The notes beneath the pieces are model-generated. The model was not told the origin of the DNA. It did no database searches and saw nothing but the letters and a program-made list of their open reading frames with translations. From Neoconidiobolus thromboides FSU 785 (Eukaryota; Entomophthoromycota; Entomophthoromycetes; Entomophthorales; Neoconidiobolaceae), in assembly GCA_025603075.1 (NCBI GenBank), contig MU626264.1, positions 158,531 to 222,530 on the forward strand: a stretch of DNA of 64,000 bases, written 5' to 3'. Position numbers and translations under genes: made by a program. This document shows, piece after piece, positions 44,944 through 56,176 of this stretch. Positions within the stretch are counted from its first letter, which is position 1. Each line of letters begins with the position of its first letter.

Positions 44944-47348
44944 TTATAATGATGCTTGAGGAACATTGGGCGAAAGAATAGCAACATCCTCAGTAGAGAT
45001 CTTATGGATTTTTCCCGAAAGTTTTTGTGCATCATGTACAAGGGAAGAAAATCCAGCTTGAGCTAAACCGACGCTATGTTTTAATTTGAGATGAGCTAAT
45101 TTTGTATCCTCTTGCTCTCGAATTCTAGAGGTAAAGGAAGCATAAAGCTGCCCCGAGGCTCCTTGAAGGTATTTTGAAGTGTTATTTGCAGACCTTTCAG
45201 ATGCTTTAACTGCAAAGCGATGTGCTCTAAACTCACTTTGGATTTTTTTAATAACCTTTTCATTACATTGTTTATGAAGATCATTTAATGCAAGGTAAGC
45301 TACACCTAATCCTAAAAAATAGTTAGTCTTTGTTTTGATAATATAAATTAAAGCTTACCTGTTGCTGAAAGTCCAATAATGATCCAACTATTAATGGAAG
45401 ATGAAGGGTCGACTATTAACTGATAAGACATTGCGATATATTCTCTTACGCCTAACAATTGGGTTCCTACAAAAGTAACTCCGGAAAATAATATTGACAT
45501 ATTTCTGATTTTAGCTGGGATGTCTAAGAGCTCAAACCAAGTGAATTGAACATTTGAAAGCATACTTTCAATAACATTTTTCTTGTGCGAAGTTATAGGG
45601 CATGGGGGAACTAGCATCTTATTACTAGATCCACAAACTTCACGATCCAAACCTAAAATTGAGCGGTAAGTTGATGTAGATGCCTCAACTAAACGATGTT
45701 CAGTGTCAAGCATTAATCGAGAAATAGATGTCCCTGCACAATACTTTAAATCATCAACATAAGACATAACTCCAATAAATCCTGGCCAAGAAGGGCGAGT
45801 AATATATTCACCAAGGTTCGTGATTTGAAGATCTAAAACACGTTCCATTTCAGTACGAGAATACTCTACCGCTTGTTGTAAAAGTTTGGTAGCTTCTTTT
45901 GTTGAAACTTCTTTATCCTTTACCGTTTGCTCATATTGTGGTAAAATTACACTGAGGCTACTCTCTATTTCATCAGCTTGTTTATTAGCTTCTTCTAAAT
46001 TAAATTCAGATAAAGTAGAAATGTCATCCAAAACATTCAATGCAAAGCGCTTTGCTGGAGCTAATTTAGATCTAGCACGTTTTTCTAAAATAAATGAACG
46101 TAAACAACTTTCAAGTCTCTGAAAATCATGAGGAATTTCATTAGGAGGATATGCAAAATCACCATCATAAGGGAAGCAATGATCAGCTGCAACAAAATGG
46201 ACTAAATCTTGAGCATCTTCATAAGTGCGAGGTGACAATTGACGAATTTGATCTAAAATAAGTCTACGACATTTTTGTTTATCTCTGATAGTATCAAATC
46301 GATTTACAACTATAAAAATATAAGCTTTTTCTTTACCAGCTGATTGTAAAAATTCTTGTCCAGATAAAGTAAATTGATTTTCAGCATGTACACAAAAGAC
46401 AACTACGTCAATTTCCTCTTGGCGAGCAAAAAGTTGAGTTGTCTTTAATGAATCTCTATTAAGGCCTGGTGAATCAATTAATGTGATATCAAGTGTACCA
46501 TTATTAAGCATGGTTTCGGTAGATTCCTTATCGTGGCAATAAACTTTGACTAATTCATATCCACGGAAATCTTCAGATACAACTCTAAATAATTCATGTA
46601 AAGGAATTCTATCGTAAGTTGAGCCGTCTTTAACGTTGTATAAACCAGCATTTGGGATAGCATGTGCTTCTTCTACTCCGTTATTTAACTCAACGGCCAA
46701 GACTTCACAAAAAAGCATGGTACATGGCTGCTGATCAGATGGCATAACTCTTCTTTTAAGAAGAGCATTTACAAAAGTTGACTTTCCAGAATTTAAGTCA
46801 CCAGTTACCAAAACTTTTGAATTTTTATCACTTATTCTAGCCATCATTTTCTCGAGATATCTCAAGCAATGAGCAAGTCTATCTTCAAACAGATTAGAAA
46901 TAGAGTTATGCTCAAGACTATCTACCACTCTTACATTTGAATGATGGCCAAACTTTACATCTAAACGAAGAATATCAAGATTTTTAGTTGAATTACTTGA
47001 AGTTGGCTCTTCGGAAACTTCTTCACCAAAAGAAGGAGAAGCTATGTTGAAATTGGATTGAACAGATTGAGGTCTTTCAGGAATATTAGAGGAACCTTGC
47101 TGCTGCAAGTTTAATGAATCGAGCGATTGACTACGAATAGATGAACCCGCTAATCTATGGGTATTAGAGGAGCCCGGATAACGAAAAGTCCAATCAGATC
47201 TATTAAGCTCACTTAATCTATTAACAAGCTCTCGTGTACTTCCTAAATGCTTCAACAATCTCGAACTTTTTATATTAAAAATGCGCTCATATTCCTCAAT
47301 AGACAATGGGTCTTTAGAGGAACCTGGAACTAAATGTCGACTAGTCAT
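44944..47348 (-). CDS. FZO1: Mitofusin, mitochondrial outer-membrane fusion GTPase
   Basis: Two exons by eye, 47348-45359 and 45311-44944; 785 aa. Dynamin-family GTPase that fuses outer mitochondrial membranes. GTPase motifs: P-loop GDLNSGKST (183-191), switch-I Thr in QPCTMLF (210), DSPGLNRDS (291-299) and NRFD (348-351). A helical bundle follows (EEANKQADEIESSLSVILPQ, then KEATKLLQQAVEYSRTEMERV). Two closely spaced hydrophobic segments, ~616-638 and ~654-673 (across the splice site), form the membrane hairpin typical of Fzo1/Mfn, with a final heptad repeat in exon 2 (NDLHKQCNEKVIKKIQSEF...). The N terminus is Ser-rich. Length fits fungal Fzo1. The single 47-bp intron interrupts the second membrane segment. 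Confidence 0.93.
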
Positions 47349-48102
47349 AATGATAACTAATTTTTATTAAAAGTACAACTGTTTTCTACTTTTAAGGACT
47401 AATTTAAAATTAAGTCTTATTTTTACTATTATTAAATATAAATTCGATCTTACACTTAAAAATAATGGATCTATTAAAATTCTAAGCTTACTTCAAAATA
47501 AGAATATGGGTAAAAGGGATTTTGACTATAATTGGTTAGTTTTTGAACTTTACTTAGCCAAGTTTTAGCATGGAGATTATTGAAATGAAAAAATGGGAAT
47601 CTTTTCCTTTAACTAATTATTCAATCCTTAAGCCTAAAAATATAATAGGTTTGAGTAAAGTTTATACTTAAAACGTATCTAAATAAATGATAAAAAACTA
47701 TTTAACGATGTTGAGGCTTTGTTTTTTACATTCTTGAAATTTTTGGAGTTGAGTATAAATAATATAAGAATACCTTTTTTACTTGTTTAAAGCTAAACCA
47801 TTTTTCAAAATGATCATGTCAAAAACCGTACATTTTGAGTTTAAATGCTCATTGACTGGACATTCATTCAGAAATAGAGATCACTGTATTGATTTACAAT
47901 TTATAACCTGAGGTCTGAATATAATTTTATATAAACCTTTACTTGATTCATATTTGAACTTAAAATGTACTTGCCTTTGACTTAATCATTTTGGAAAATC
48001 CTGTAACTGTAAGAAACTAACAATCAGAAAAGTAGATTTTATTATAAGACTTAATTTAAATAATAAATACAATAATTTGGGTATATGAATAACATATTAA
48101 AT
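47349..48102. other. Intergenic, FZO1 promoter side
   Basis: AT-rich; nothing recognised before the tRNA gene. Confidence 0.5.
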
Positions 48103-48108
48103 GCGGCT

Positions 48109-48152
<44 letters not shown>

Positions 48153-48175
48153 GCGTTCAATCCGCGGTGGGCGCA
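48103..48175 (+). tRNA. tRNA-Phe (anticodon GAA)
   Basis: Intronless 73-nt cloverleaf. D arm GCTC/GAGC with AGTTGGGA loop; anticodon stem TCAGA/TCTGA around CTGAAGA (anticodon GAA); T arm CCGCG/CGCGG with loop TTCAATC. The A box (TAGCTCAGTTGGG) and B box (GTTCAATCC) match RNA polymerase III promoters. Acceptor stem GCGGCTA/TGGGCGC has a G4:G69 mismatch and a T6:G67 wobble, unusual for a housekeeping tRNA. CCA is not encoded. Confidence 0.96.
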
Positions 48176-48195
48176 TCCAGAGTTTATACACTTGA

Positions 48196-48201
48196 TTTTT
48201 T
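48196..48201 (+). terminator. Pol III terminator of tRNA-Phe
   Basis: Run of six T residues about 20 nt after the tRNA 3' end. Confidence 0.7.
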
Positions 48202-48237
48202 GATAATGAATCATACTAGTATGATACTAAGTTTTTC

Positions 48238-48581
48238 CATTTGGGGATGTCCAAATTGATTTCACTTTTTATTCAGTATTTGTGTTTTAAAAATTGCTTC
48301 TGTTTTATTATAATTTATACTGTAAGTTAATGGAATTTTTATTAAATTTAATAAAAATTCTCGAGTTACCAGGGCTTTTATTAATCTAATCTATATGAGA
48401 CTGTTTTTTTTAGTTTCCTTATTTTTCCATTTTTAAGCGCTATTTGAGTGGAAAGATTGTAGTAAAATTCTTAAACAAAAAAACACACCCCCATATATTA
48501 ATCAAAGTTGTAGTATGTAAATAAGTACATATTCCTATAAAACTATTTACTTGCTTAGTAAATATTAGAACTTTTAAATTT
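48238..48581 (+). repeat. Dispersed repeat R, copy 2 (left block)
   Basis: TTGGGGATGTCCAAATTGAT at the start matches 10798 and 60541; the block is interrupted by MITE copy 13 and resumes with ATTAATCAAAGTTGTAGTAT, then stops at the LTR-like element. A piece near 48550 (TTAGTAAATATTAGAAC) is also seen after MITE copy 19 at 61220. Confidence 0.6.
48393..48496 (+). mobile_element. MITE copy 13
   Basis: TATGAGACTG at the left, core AAGCGCTATTTGAGTGG, right end ACACCCCCATA. Very similar in sequence to copy 9 (shared TATGAGACTG and missing bases in GATTGTAGTAAAA), so the two may be sisters. Confidence 0.85.
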
Positions 48582-49022
48582 CGTGAAATATCGCTGTCAG
48601 CCCCATGGTTAATTATAGTATAATAATCGCCTAAGTTGTTGTGCTCTCGAGTTCAGAGGCAATCAATTCCATGTTCTTAGTTTGATTTCCTGAGAAAACT
48701 CCTAACTTCACGCCACAAAGAATATTATCCTCGTTTTGATATTTGTATTTATCAGAGTATAGTAGCTTGAGGCTTTTTAACTGACTTATTCCCTGGTATC
48801 TCGAACATTTAATAAAGCCACTGAATTCTCTTAATAGTATTTTACATAGATTTTACATTAGTATTATCTATTATATTTGTCTTACATAGTCTGTAGCCTA
48901 TCACGTACTATTCTCATAACTCAAGTCCATCTTAGTCACATAAACTAAGACCTTTCGACTTACAACGTAGTTAACCAGGGAATAGCTCTTTTTGACTCCA
49001 ATCACTGAGTATCAGATTTCAC
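48582..49022 (+). mobile_element. LTR-like element, copy 2
   Basis: Starts CGTGAAATATCGC and ends CAGATTTCAC, with possible target duplication AATTT on both sides (48577-48581, 49023-49027). It matches 11075-11536 along its length, with substitutions and small gaps. The TATA-like box is decayed (AGTATAGTAG). Confidence 0.65.
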
Positions 49023-49042
49023 AATTTTTAGTTATCTTTATA

Positions 49043-49161
49043 AGATGAGAGTGTTTTTTTCGGCTTCATTATTTTTTCCATCTTTTAAGCGCTATTTGAG
49101 TGGAAAAATTCTTAATAAAATTCTTAATAAAATTCTTAAACATAAAAATACACTCCCATAT
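49043..49161 (+). mobile_element. MITE copy 14 (internal duplication)
   Basis: Core AAGCGCTATTTGAGTGG intact; longer than other copies because TTCTTAATAAAA is tandemly duplicated. Ends GATGAGAGTG and CACTCCCATA still pair with each other after joint change. Confidence 0.85.
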
Positions 49162-49860
49162 GTATTTCAAAATTCAACTGAATAAATATAGCAATACCTA
49201 GCAATTAATTTAAAATCTTCTAATAATAATGGTATTTAAGTTTTTGAAATTCATTTAATTTTAAATAATAATTTTTAAAATCACTTTTTAAATCAGTATA
49301 ATTAATAAAAATTTTATTATAGAACTATGTATTATAATAAGAGCATACTTAAAATAATAAACTAAAGAGTAATTATAATAGTAAAGCTTTATGAGACTTA
49401 AAATTTTAAAAATGTTATAAATATGATATTATATTTTATGCAAGGATAGTTAAATATCTCACCATTTCATTATAAGCTCCACCTGATTGAGATTTACATT
49501 ATTAGTTATATAAATGCAAAATTACTTTTGTAAAATGACTTTTAACTTTCTTTTAGACAAAATAAAGTTGTCAACAACCATTAAATAAATTTAAAGTGTC
49601 AACTGAAACAAAACATCAAAGTTGAATCAAAGCACATAAAGACCAGTAATTTATTTATACTGAAGCTTATTAGATAAAATTAAATTATCATCATTATTGT
49701 ATAATGTGAGCTTTTTTAATATCATGTGAAGATAATAGTAAAGGCCAAACCCCAAAGTTTCTTTTTTGCTAAAAGCTGAGTAGATCAGTCTAAATTTCGC
49801 ACTAGATGCGCTAATCTGAGCAAATTATGATGTAATAATTAATCATTAGCCGGTTATTAG
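49162..49860. other. Intergenic, no gene seen
   Basis: AT-rich, leading into the choline kinase promoter. Nothing recognised. Confidence 0.5.
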
Positions 49861-49943
49861 CCAATAAAGAGTGCAAGGTAGTGAAACCAATGATAAAGAT
49901 AGGAAATAACTGATTGTCCAATCATTAGGACGACTTTTATTGG
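49861..49943 (+). promoter_or_regulatory. CCAAT-box cluster upstream of the choline kinase gene
   Basis: Four CCAAT pentamers within about 85 bp: 49861-49865, 49887-49891, 49918-49922 and, inverted, 49939-49943. They sit 150-235 bp before the first ATG and about 80 bp above a TATATAAAT at 50023-50031. This is a plausible binding array for the fungal HAP (NF-Y) complex. Confidence 0.5.
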
Positions 49944-50095
49944 ATAAAGTCTAAACTTGGGATGAACCTAGTTAAAAGTCGAGTACAATTTGGGTAACTA
50001 AAATTTGCGGAGAAGTACCAAATATATAAATAGATAAAGATACCAAGAACTAATATAAAAGAAAACTATCACCTAAAAAAATTTCTTTTTATTAC

Positions 50096-51502
50096 ATGAA
50101 ATTAAGATTTAATTTAAATTTTTTAAAACGTATTAGAAGTAACTATTCACAAAAGATGTCCCCAGCCAACTTTGATCAAAGTAATACTTAATATTAAACT
50201 ATCAAAAATGATATTAATTATTTAGCTTCTACTCTTACTGAATTTCCAAGTCGACCCGTTTCAGAATGTGGATCACCTTTGGCTTCGCCTAGGTTAAGGC
50301 CAAAAAAAGTACCAACTATTCCTAATGATGACTCTTTTGAGATTAACTTGAGGTATTATAATGGAATATAGTATAATAATATACTAATTGAATTTTAGGG
50401 ATAACTATAATGAAGATACCTTAAGGTCAAAAGTATTTGAATTGGTTCGTCAACAAATACCTTCTTGGAAAGAATCGAAAGTCGACCACATTAAACTTAT
50501 TCACCTTAGCGGTGCAATGACCAATTGTATTTACGTCGTTGAAAACACCAATCCATTGATTTATAAAGGACCTAATAAAGTGCTTTTGAGAATTTATGGT
50601 GTTGGGGTAGAAACATTCATTGAAAGGGAAAAAGAAATTACATGGCTATCAAAATTGTCTATCTGTAAAGTAGGTCCAAGATTATTAGGGACTTTCCATA
50701 ATGGAAGATTAGAAGAATACCTTGATTCTGATACTCTTACTCATTACGATATTATTGATCCAAATGTCTCTATTCACATTGCTAAAAGAATGAGCGACCT
50801 TCATAACATTGCGTTAAGATATCCTCCTCCAAAAGGAACAGTTGCAGAAATATGGAAGAATATTTACAAATGGCTTCCAATTGCAGAAAAAGACTATCAG
50901 CGTTTACAACATTTAATGGACAAAGAATGTTATCAAATTGACTTTGAAGATGTTAAAAGTAAACTTAATCAGCTGCAAGAAATTATAAAAACAATGAATA
51001 GTAATTTAATGTTTTGTCATAACGATGTAAGTGTGTTTGTATTAAGTTTTATTGTTTACTTATAGTTATTTTTTAGGCACAATATGGTAACATTCTTCGA
51101 CTTAAATCGAATGGAGAATTAGTAGTCGTTGATTTTGAATACGCAGGGTATAGTTATCCAGCTTTTGATATTGCTAACCATTTTTGTGAATGGATGGCCA
51201 ATTACCATAGTGATAGGCCACATTACCTCAATGAAAATGATTATCCAAATAAATCGGAACAATTAAACTTTTTAAAAGCTTACCTTGAATCACAAAGAGG
51301 TTCCTTCACTACGGAAGAACTTCATGAATTTCAAAAAGAGGTCGAATGCTTCTCTTTGCTTTCTCATCTCAAATGGGGATTCTGGGGCATTATCCAAGCA
51401 GGTACTTCAACTATTGACTTTAATTATATGGCATATGGAACTCAACGCCTTAACTTCCTCAATCGTTATTTTGAAAAGTATACTCGAGAAATTAATCATT
51501 GA
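50096..51502 (+). CDS. CKI1: Choline/ethanolamine kinase
   Basis: Four exons by eye: 50096-50180, 50226-50352, 50399-51026, 51077-51502; 421 aa from the first ATG, 401 from the in-frame ATG at 50156. It phosphorylates choline (or ethanolamine), the first step of the CDP-choline (Kennedy) pathway. Signatures: HLSGAMTNCIYVV (nucleotide loop), VLLRIYGVGVETFIEREKE, Brenner motif HND-AQYGNIL (278-287, split by an intron), and the choline-kinase motif VDFEYAGYSYPAFDIANHFCEW (298-319, Asp299 the metal ligand). The region before the kinase fold is Ser/Pro-rich (RPVSECGSPLASPRLRP). Residues 1-20 of the long form are basic and acid-free (KLRFNLNFLKRIRSNYSQK), an unusual extension for a cytosolic kinase. 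Whether choline or ethanolamine is preferred is not evident. Confidence 0.92.
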
Positions 51503-52634
51503 TTTGATGAATGGTACATTAATTCTACTAACCAACCACCACTATATATTCTATTACTATTTAAAGTGTTCTATTATTACTAATAAATATATTTGATTAA
51601 TTTATATCCTCATTAATGTATCTTATATTAAATATCCTTATTTTCATTTCAATATTTTAACAAATTCCGCCATCCTAGAATCGTTGCATTTAGATGTCTT
51701 CGCTATTTTTTAATTTGCTATTAATTTCTTTTACATTGAATTTAAAGAGCTTAATAACATATTAATTCATAAATTCTTTCTAAATAATCCTTATATCAGA
51801 TCTAAAAAAAGCAAATACATTTGAATGCAACCAATTTTATGGAACATTTCAAGTTAATGATTAAAATATAAATCATCCATGATTTAGAGATTACTTATTC
51901 TTACACCAAAATTGCTAAAATATTAATATTTTAAATGGAGATTAATAATTGGTTGAATATATTTTAAAGATCCAAGTTTGCTCCTTAATTTTCCATTTAT
52001 TCTTAAGCCATCATATTCAATCTATTAACCAAAAGTTGACCATTTTAACATAATTTTGAGTTTTCTAGGTTCAATGAATTTTTCCGCATATTATAAAATT
52101 AAAAGATCAGTAAACATTTTGGCATTAGCTAAATGTTCTAAATTGATATAAAACTTAAAGTTCACTGAATTTATTGGAGGTGAGTATGATTGTTAAATTT
52201 CAATTGTGGAGTGACCGACTGCTCATTCTAAAGATGAAATTAAAAATTGAATTGTAAATTGGATAATAAACAGTTATTGATTATAGAAATTACCGCTACC
52301 TATTAGGCAGTTAAACTTCAGCAGGTGTAAATTAGTTAAATTTAGTTAGTAGTGCCAGATTGTAATATTAAGTCATTTGTAAATATTCATAACTCGTTTG
52401 ATAGTGTTCATATTAATAAATAAGCTAATATTGGATTTGGTTTTTTTAAATAGATTTTAAAAAAGTTAATTAAACTTGTATAATATAATCAAATCCTTTT
52501 TAATATAATTTTAAGTATATTTTAATATTTTATTTTTTATAGTCAATTATATGTATCATGATTAAGTAAATTTCCAGCTTTTAATTTGTTATTCGAGTAT
52601 CAAATTTACTAAAGTTTAAATTGAAAAATGACTC
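51503..52634. other. Intergenic, no gene seen
   Basis: About 1.1 kb of AT-rich DNA between two plus-strand genes; no ORF or repeat recognised. Confidence 0.5.
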
Positions 52635-54949
52635 ATGAAAATCAATTATTCAATTTTTAATATGGGAGCTAGCGAGGTAATAGTTAAAGAAATAATCGAA
52701 AAGAGTGAAATTTATAGAGATAAATTAATTGTAAGAGGCTTGAATGGAAGGTCAGTGGTAGGCGGAGATCATTGGGATCGTCCAAAGTTACAGCCTATTA
52801 TACTTGATATTATTTTCTATACCAATATTGAAGCTTGCGGAGAATCTGATATATTAGCCCATTCTTTAAGTTATTCTGATTTAGCTTCGGAAGCTTTAGA
52901 CGTAAGTGAAAATTCAACCCATGAGAGTTTTAAGGACCTTGCCCAAAAGATATGCTATCGTTTGCTTACCAAGTTTCAAGGCTCAAAAGTTACCATCTCA
53001 GTTCAAAAACCAAAGGGTCTTTTACATGCCGAAAACTCAGGGTATGAAATCACTAGAACTGTAGATAATGTAAACATAGATTCAGATTTAAACAGAGATT
53101 TCAAAGATGATCGACTTTTCATTAACAGTCTCCGATTGAATACTATTATTGGTGTACACTCCTGGGAAAGGGAAGCTAAACAAGTAGTACTTATTCATTT
53201 AAATTTATACCCAGGTGCTCAAATTCTAGGTAATAAATCAAAAAAACCTCATAATTATCGTACTTTAGTAGCTACCTTATCAAAGATGATTGAAGAATCA
53301 AAATTTAAAACAGTGGAAGCGTTAGCAACTTCCATCGCTAGAATTACTATAGTTAACTGTAATTATCCAAAAGTTACGGTACGTGTAGAAAAACCTTCAG
53401 CATTAAGGTTTGCAGCAGCCGCAGCCGCAGAGATAACTAGGGATGCATCCTTTTTTGAACAAGATTTATTAAAAGATGAAACCATCTTGAATGAAAATGA
53501 TGTAGCTAGCAAAGCTTTAGATGATGGGACTAAAACTAGTTCTGTTGCATTAATAGCTTTTGGATCCAATTTAGGAGATAGATATAAAAATATTGTTGAT
53601 GGTATCAAGTCTTTAAAAGAGGCTGGATGTGAGCTTTTAGATACTTCCTTTTTGTATGAAACCGCACCTATGTATGTTTTAGATCAACCAAAATTTCTTA
53701 ATGGTGCTTGTAAGGTAATTTGACAAACAGTGAATAAACTTGAAATTTTTTTATCAAAGCAAATTTTTAGGTTAGGACCACGTTAAGCCCATTAGACTTA
53801 TTAAAAACATTAAAAAAAATAGAGCAAGAGTTAGGTAGGACCCCAACCATAAGAAATGGACCAAGATTAGTTGACTTAGATATTTTATATTATGATAACG
53901 TGGAAATGGACACTGAGGTATTAACTTTACCACACCCACGTATTGCCGAAAGAGAATTTGTACTTCAACCATTGAATGATATATCCCCAGATTGGGAGCA
54001 TCCAAAATTACATAACACAGTTAAGCAGTTACTTTTCCGTCTTACTTATGATCAAGGACATAGTGAAGTGGTTAAAGTTTTACCGCTTAAAAATCAAGAG
54101 TATTGGTATTGGGGCTCAAAAACATATATTATGGGAATTTTGAACATAACTCATGATTCCTTCAGCGATGGTGGGGATTATTTAGACTTAAGCTCAGCTG
54201 TCATACAAGCCAAAAAATTAATTAATGATGGTGCGGATATTCTAGATATTGGAGGGGCTTCTACGCGCCCAGATGCTGATCCAATCAGTGTAGAAGAAGA
54301 AATAGCTAGGGTTGTTCCAGTGATTAGTAAGCTGAGGGAAGAAGGGTTGAAATGTCTTATTTCTGTTGATACTTTCCATTCGAAAGTTGCTGAAGAAGCT
54401 ATAAAAGCAGGTGCAGATCTTATCAATGATGTATCTGGTGGTGGTCGAGACCCTAAAATGTTTGAAGTTATGGCACATTGTAATGTACCGGTATGCTTAA
54501 TGCATATGAGAGGAGATAGTAAAACCATGAATTCATTAACTCAGTACGGGTCTGGAGAAGAGGGACAAGTAATGAGATATGTACAACTTGAGCTTTCCAA
54601 ATTTATTGGTAGGGCTATATCCTCTGGAGTTTATCGTTGGAACATCATTGTTGATCCAGGGATTGGATTTGCTAAGAACACTGAACAAAACTTAGAGTTA
54701 ATAAGATCTCTTCCTCAAATTGGAAAGTGTGGTTCCTTCCCATGCTTGTTTGGTGCTTCTAGAAAAAGATTCATTGGTAGTATCACCGGTAGAGAAAATC
54801 CTAAGGAGAGGGATTGGGGGACTGCCGCTACTTGTACGGCTGCAATTGCTGGTGGTGCTGATATACTCCGTATACATGAAGTGAAAGAGCTTAAAGATGT
54901 TATTGTTGTATCTGATGCATTATATAGGGTTAAAGGTAGTAAACAATAG
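52635..54949 (+). CDS. FOL1: Trifunctional folate synthesis protein (DHNA-HPPK-DHPS)
   Basis: Two exons by eye, 52635-53714 and 53771-54949; 752 aa. Tandem FolB-type dihydroneopterin aldolase modules (~29-140, DKLIVRGLNG; ~158-275, LRLNTIIGVHSWERE, then TVRVEKPSALRFA), then HPPK (~304-445, IAFGSNLGDRYKNI, YETAPMYVLDQPKFLNGACK, GRTPTIRNGPRLVDLDIL, LPHPRIAEREFVLQPL), then DHPS (~476-752, MGILNITHDSFSDGG, DIGGASTRPDADPI, SVDTF, DVSGG, LMHMRGD, DPGIGFAKN, GASRKRFIG). Each catalytic segment looks intact, so all three steps from dihydroneopterin to dihydropteroate should run. DHPS is the sulfonamide target. The fused architecture is characteristic of fungi (also Pneumocystis). A second ATG at 52662 would remove 9 residues. 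Confidence 0.96.
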
Positions 54950-55491
54950 ATTTTTTCATTTAAACAATTGATATAAAATACATACCCTTAACTTATTTTA
55001 TATAATATAACTTGTTTTTTTATTAATGATTTTAAAATTGTTAAAATCTTATTAAGTTCCCTTAATATGATATTTAAGTTTAAATTTCAATATAGCCATA
55101 CATAGTAAGATTATATATTAAAAATTTAATCAAAGTCTTTTTGATTTTGAATTGTTTTGATCTGATTGGAATGAACAATTGTAACAATACAAGTTTAATA
55201 TTATTAATCTTTATTTAAAAAATACTGTTTTATATTTCCTAATTATAGAGTATAAATTTGTTTTCATCATAATTTTAAAACTATTATGATAGTGATATGA
55301 ACTATGAATTTTGTTTATATTAGAAGCTATATTAATGTTACAAATAATGTGATAATATCGAAAACGATAATGATGACTATACAATATTCACTAAAAATTA
55401 AACAAGCAAAAATTAAATTCCATTTTTAGTAATAAAATTAAATGGGGTTTGAGTAGAATGTTTATTAAAATGCTTATTTAAAATCATAAAG
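54950..55491. other. Intergenic, no gene seen
   Basis: AT-rich 3' flank of FOL1; nothing recognised before the CCAAT boxes at 55492. Confidence 0.5.
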
Positions 55492-55600
55492 CCAATCACT
55501 AATAGAGCGTGGTGGGATGAAATCATGATTGGATAATACGCTAAATCATGAAGCAGTCACACCCAAATTGTTTTACTCGTCATTTCTAAAGGTATAAAAA
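55492..55600 (+). promoter_or_regulatory. CCAAT pair and TATA box of the small Stf2-like gene
   Basis: CCAAT (55492-55496), inverted CCAAT (55528-55532) and TATAAAAA (55593-55600) precede the ATG at 55736 by 140-245 bp, an order seen also before the choline kinase gene. Confidence 0.45.
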
Positions 55601-55735
55601 GTCAAAACAATTACTTTTATTAAATTTTTATTTATTTTTATTATTAAAGCTGATCATAAATCAAGGTATAAATATAATAAGCTTTATCAATTAAAATAAA
55701 CTAATATTAATTGATTCATAGAGTTTTATTTAAAC

Positions 55736-55960
55736 ATGAATGGTAAGGGAGACAAATTAACTGAACAAAGGCATGTATCTGCTAAGGGACTTGAAGATAA
55801 TCGAGGGTTACCAAAAAAAGGAGGAGCCGGTGGGCATAACTGGGGCAATATAAAGGATGAGGTTGAAGCTGGTACTGAAGATAAAGATAAAAATGGAGGA
55901 ACCTCGGCTCAAAAAATAAGAGTTATTGACTCTGAAGAATTTTCTAAGCTTCATCCATAA
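55736..55960 (+). CDS. Small Stf2/Tma10-SERBP1-like protein
   Basis: Intronless, 74 codons. The only recognisable motif is KKGGAGGHNWGNIKDE (27-42), matching the K-x-G-x-G-x-x-NWG-x-x-x-DE core of small fungal Stf2/Tma10 proteins and of the HABP4/SERBP1/Stm1 family, which bind ribosomes or mRNA. Yeast Stf2 and Tma10 are short, hydrophilic, stress-induced proteins; this one is also very hydrophilic (Lys/Gly/Glu), with no hydrophobic core, and is probably disordered. A CCAAT pair and TATA box lie upstream. The role, perhaps ribosome-associated or desiccation-protective, is inferred from family resemblance in a single motif. Confidence 0.7.
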   Translation: MNGKGDKLTEQRHVSAKGLEDNRGLPKKGGAGGHNWGNIKDEVEAGTEDKDKNGGTSAQKIRVIDSEEFSKLHP

Positions 55961-56176
55961 TTAAAGTAGTGAGCCTAATTTTAAATTTATATTAATTTTA
56001 GATTTAACTTTATTGATTATTTTATTTTTGTTTTAAATTGTCACTTAATTTTTTTATCACTTATTTTAATTGATCTTTTAATTAAAATAAATGATATGAT
56101 TGTATTTAAATATAAACTTATTCAAGTCAAATACAAGTATATAAGCAACCATTTCCTTCGCTGCAAATAAATAACT

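Noticed and set aside
45886-46122. 78-codon plus-strand frame within FZO1
   Set aside because: Antisense shadow of the mitofusin helical region.
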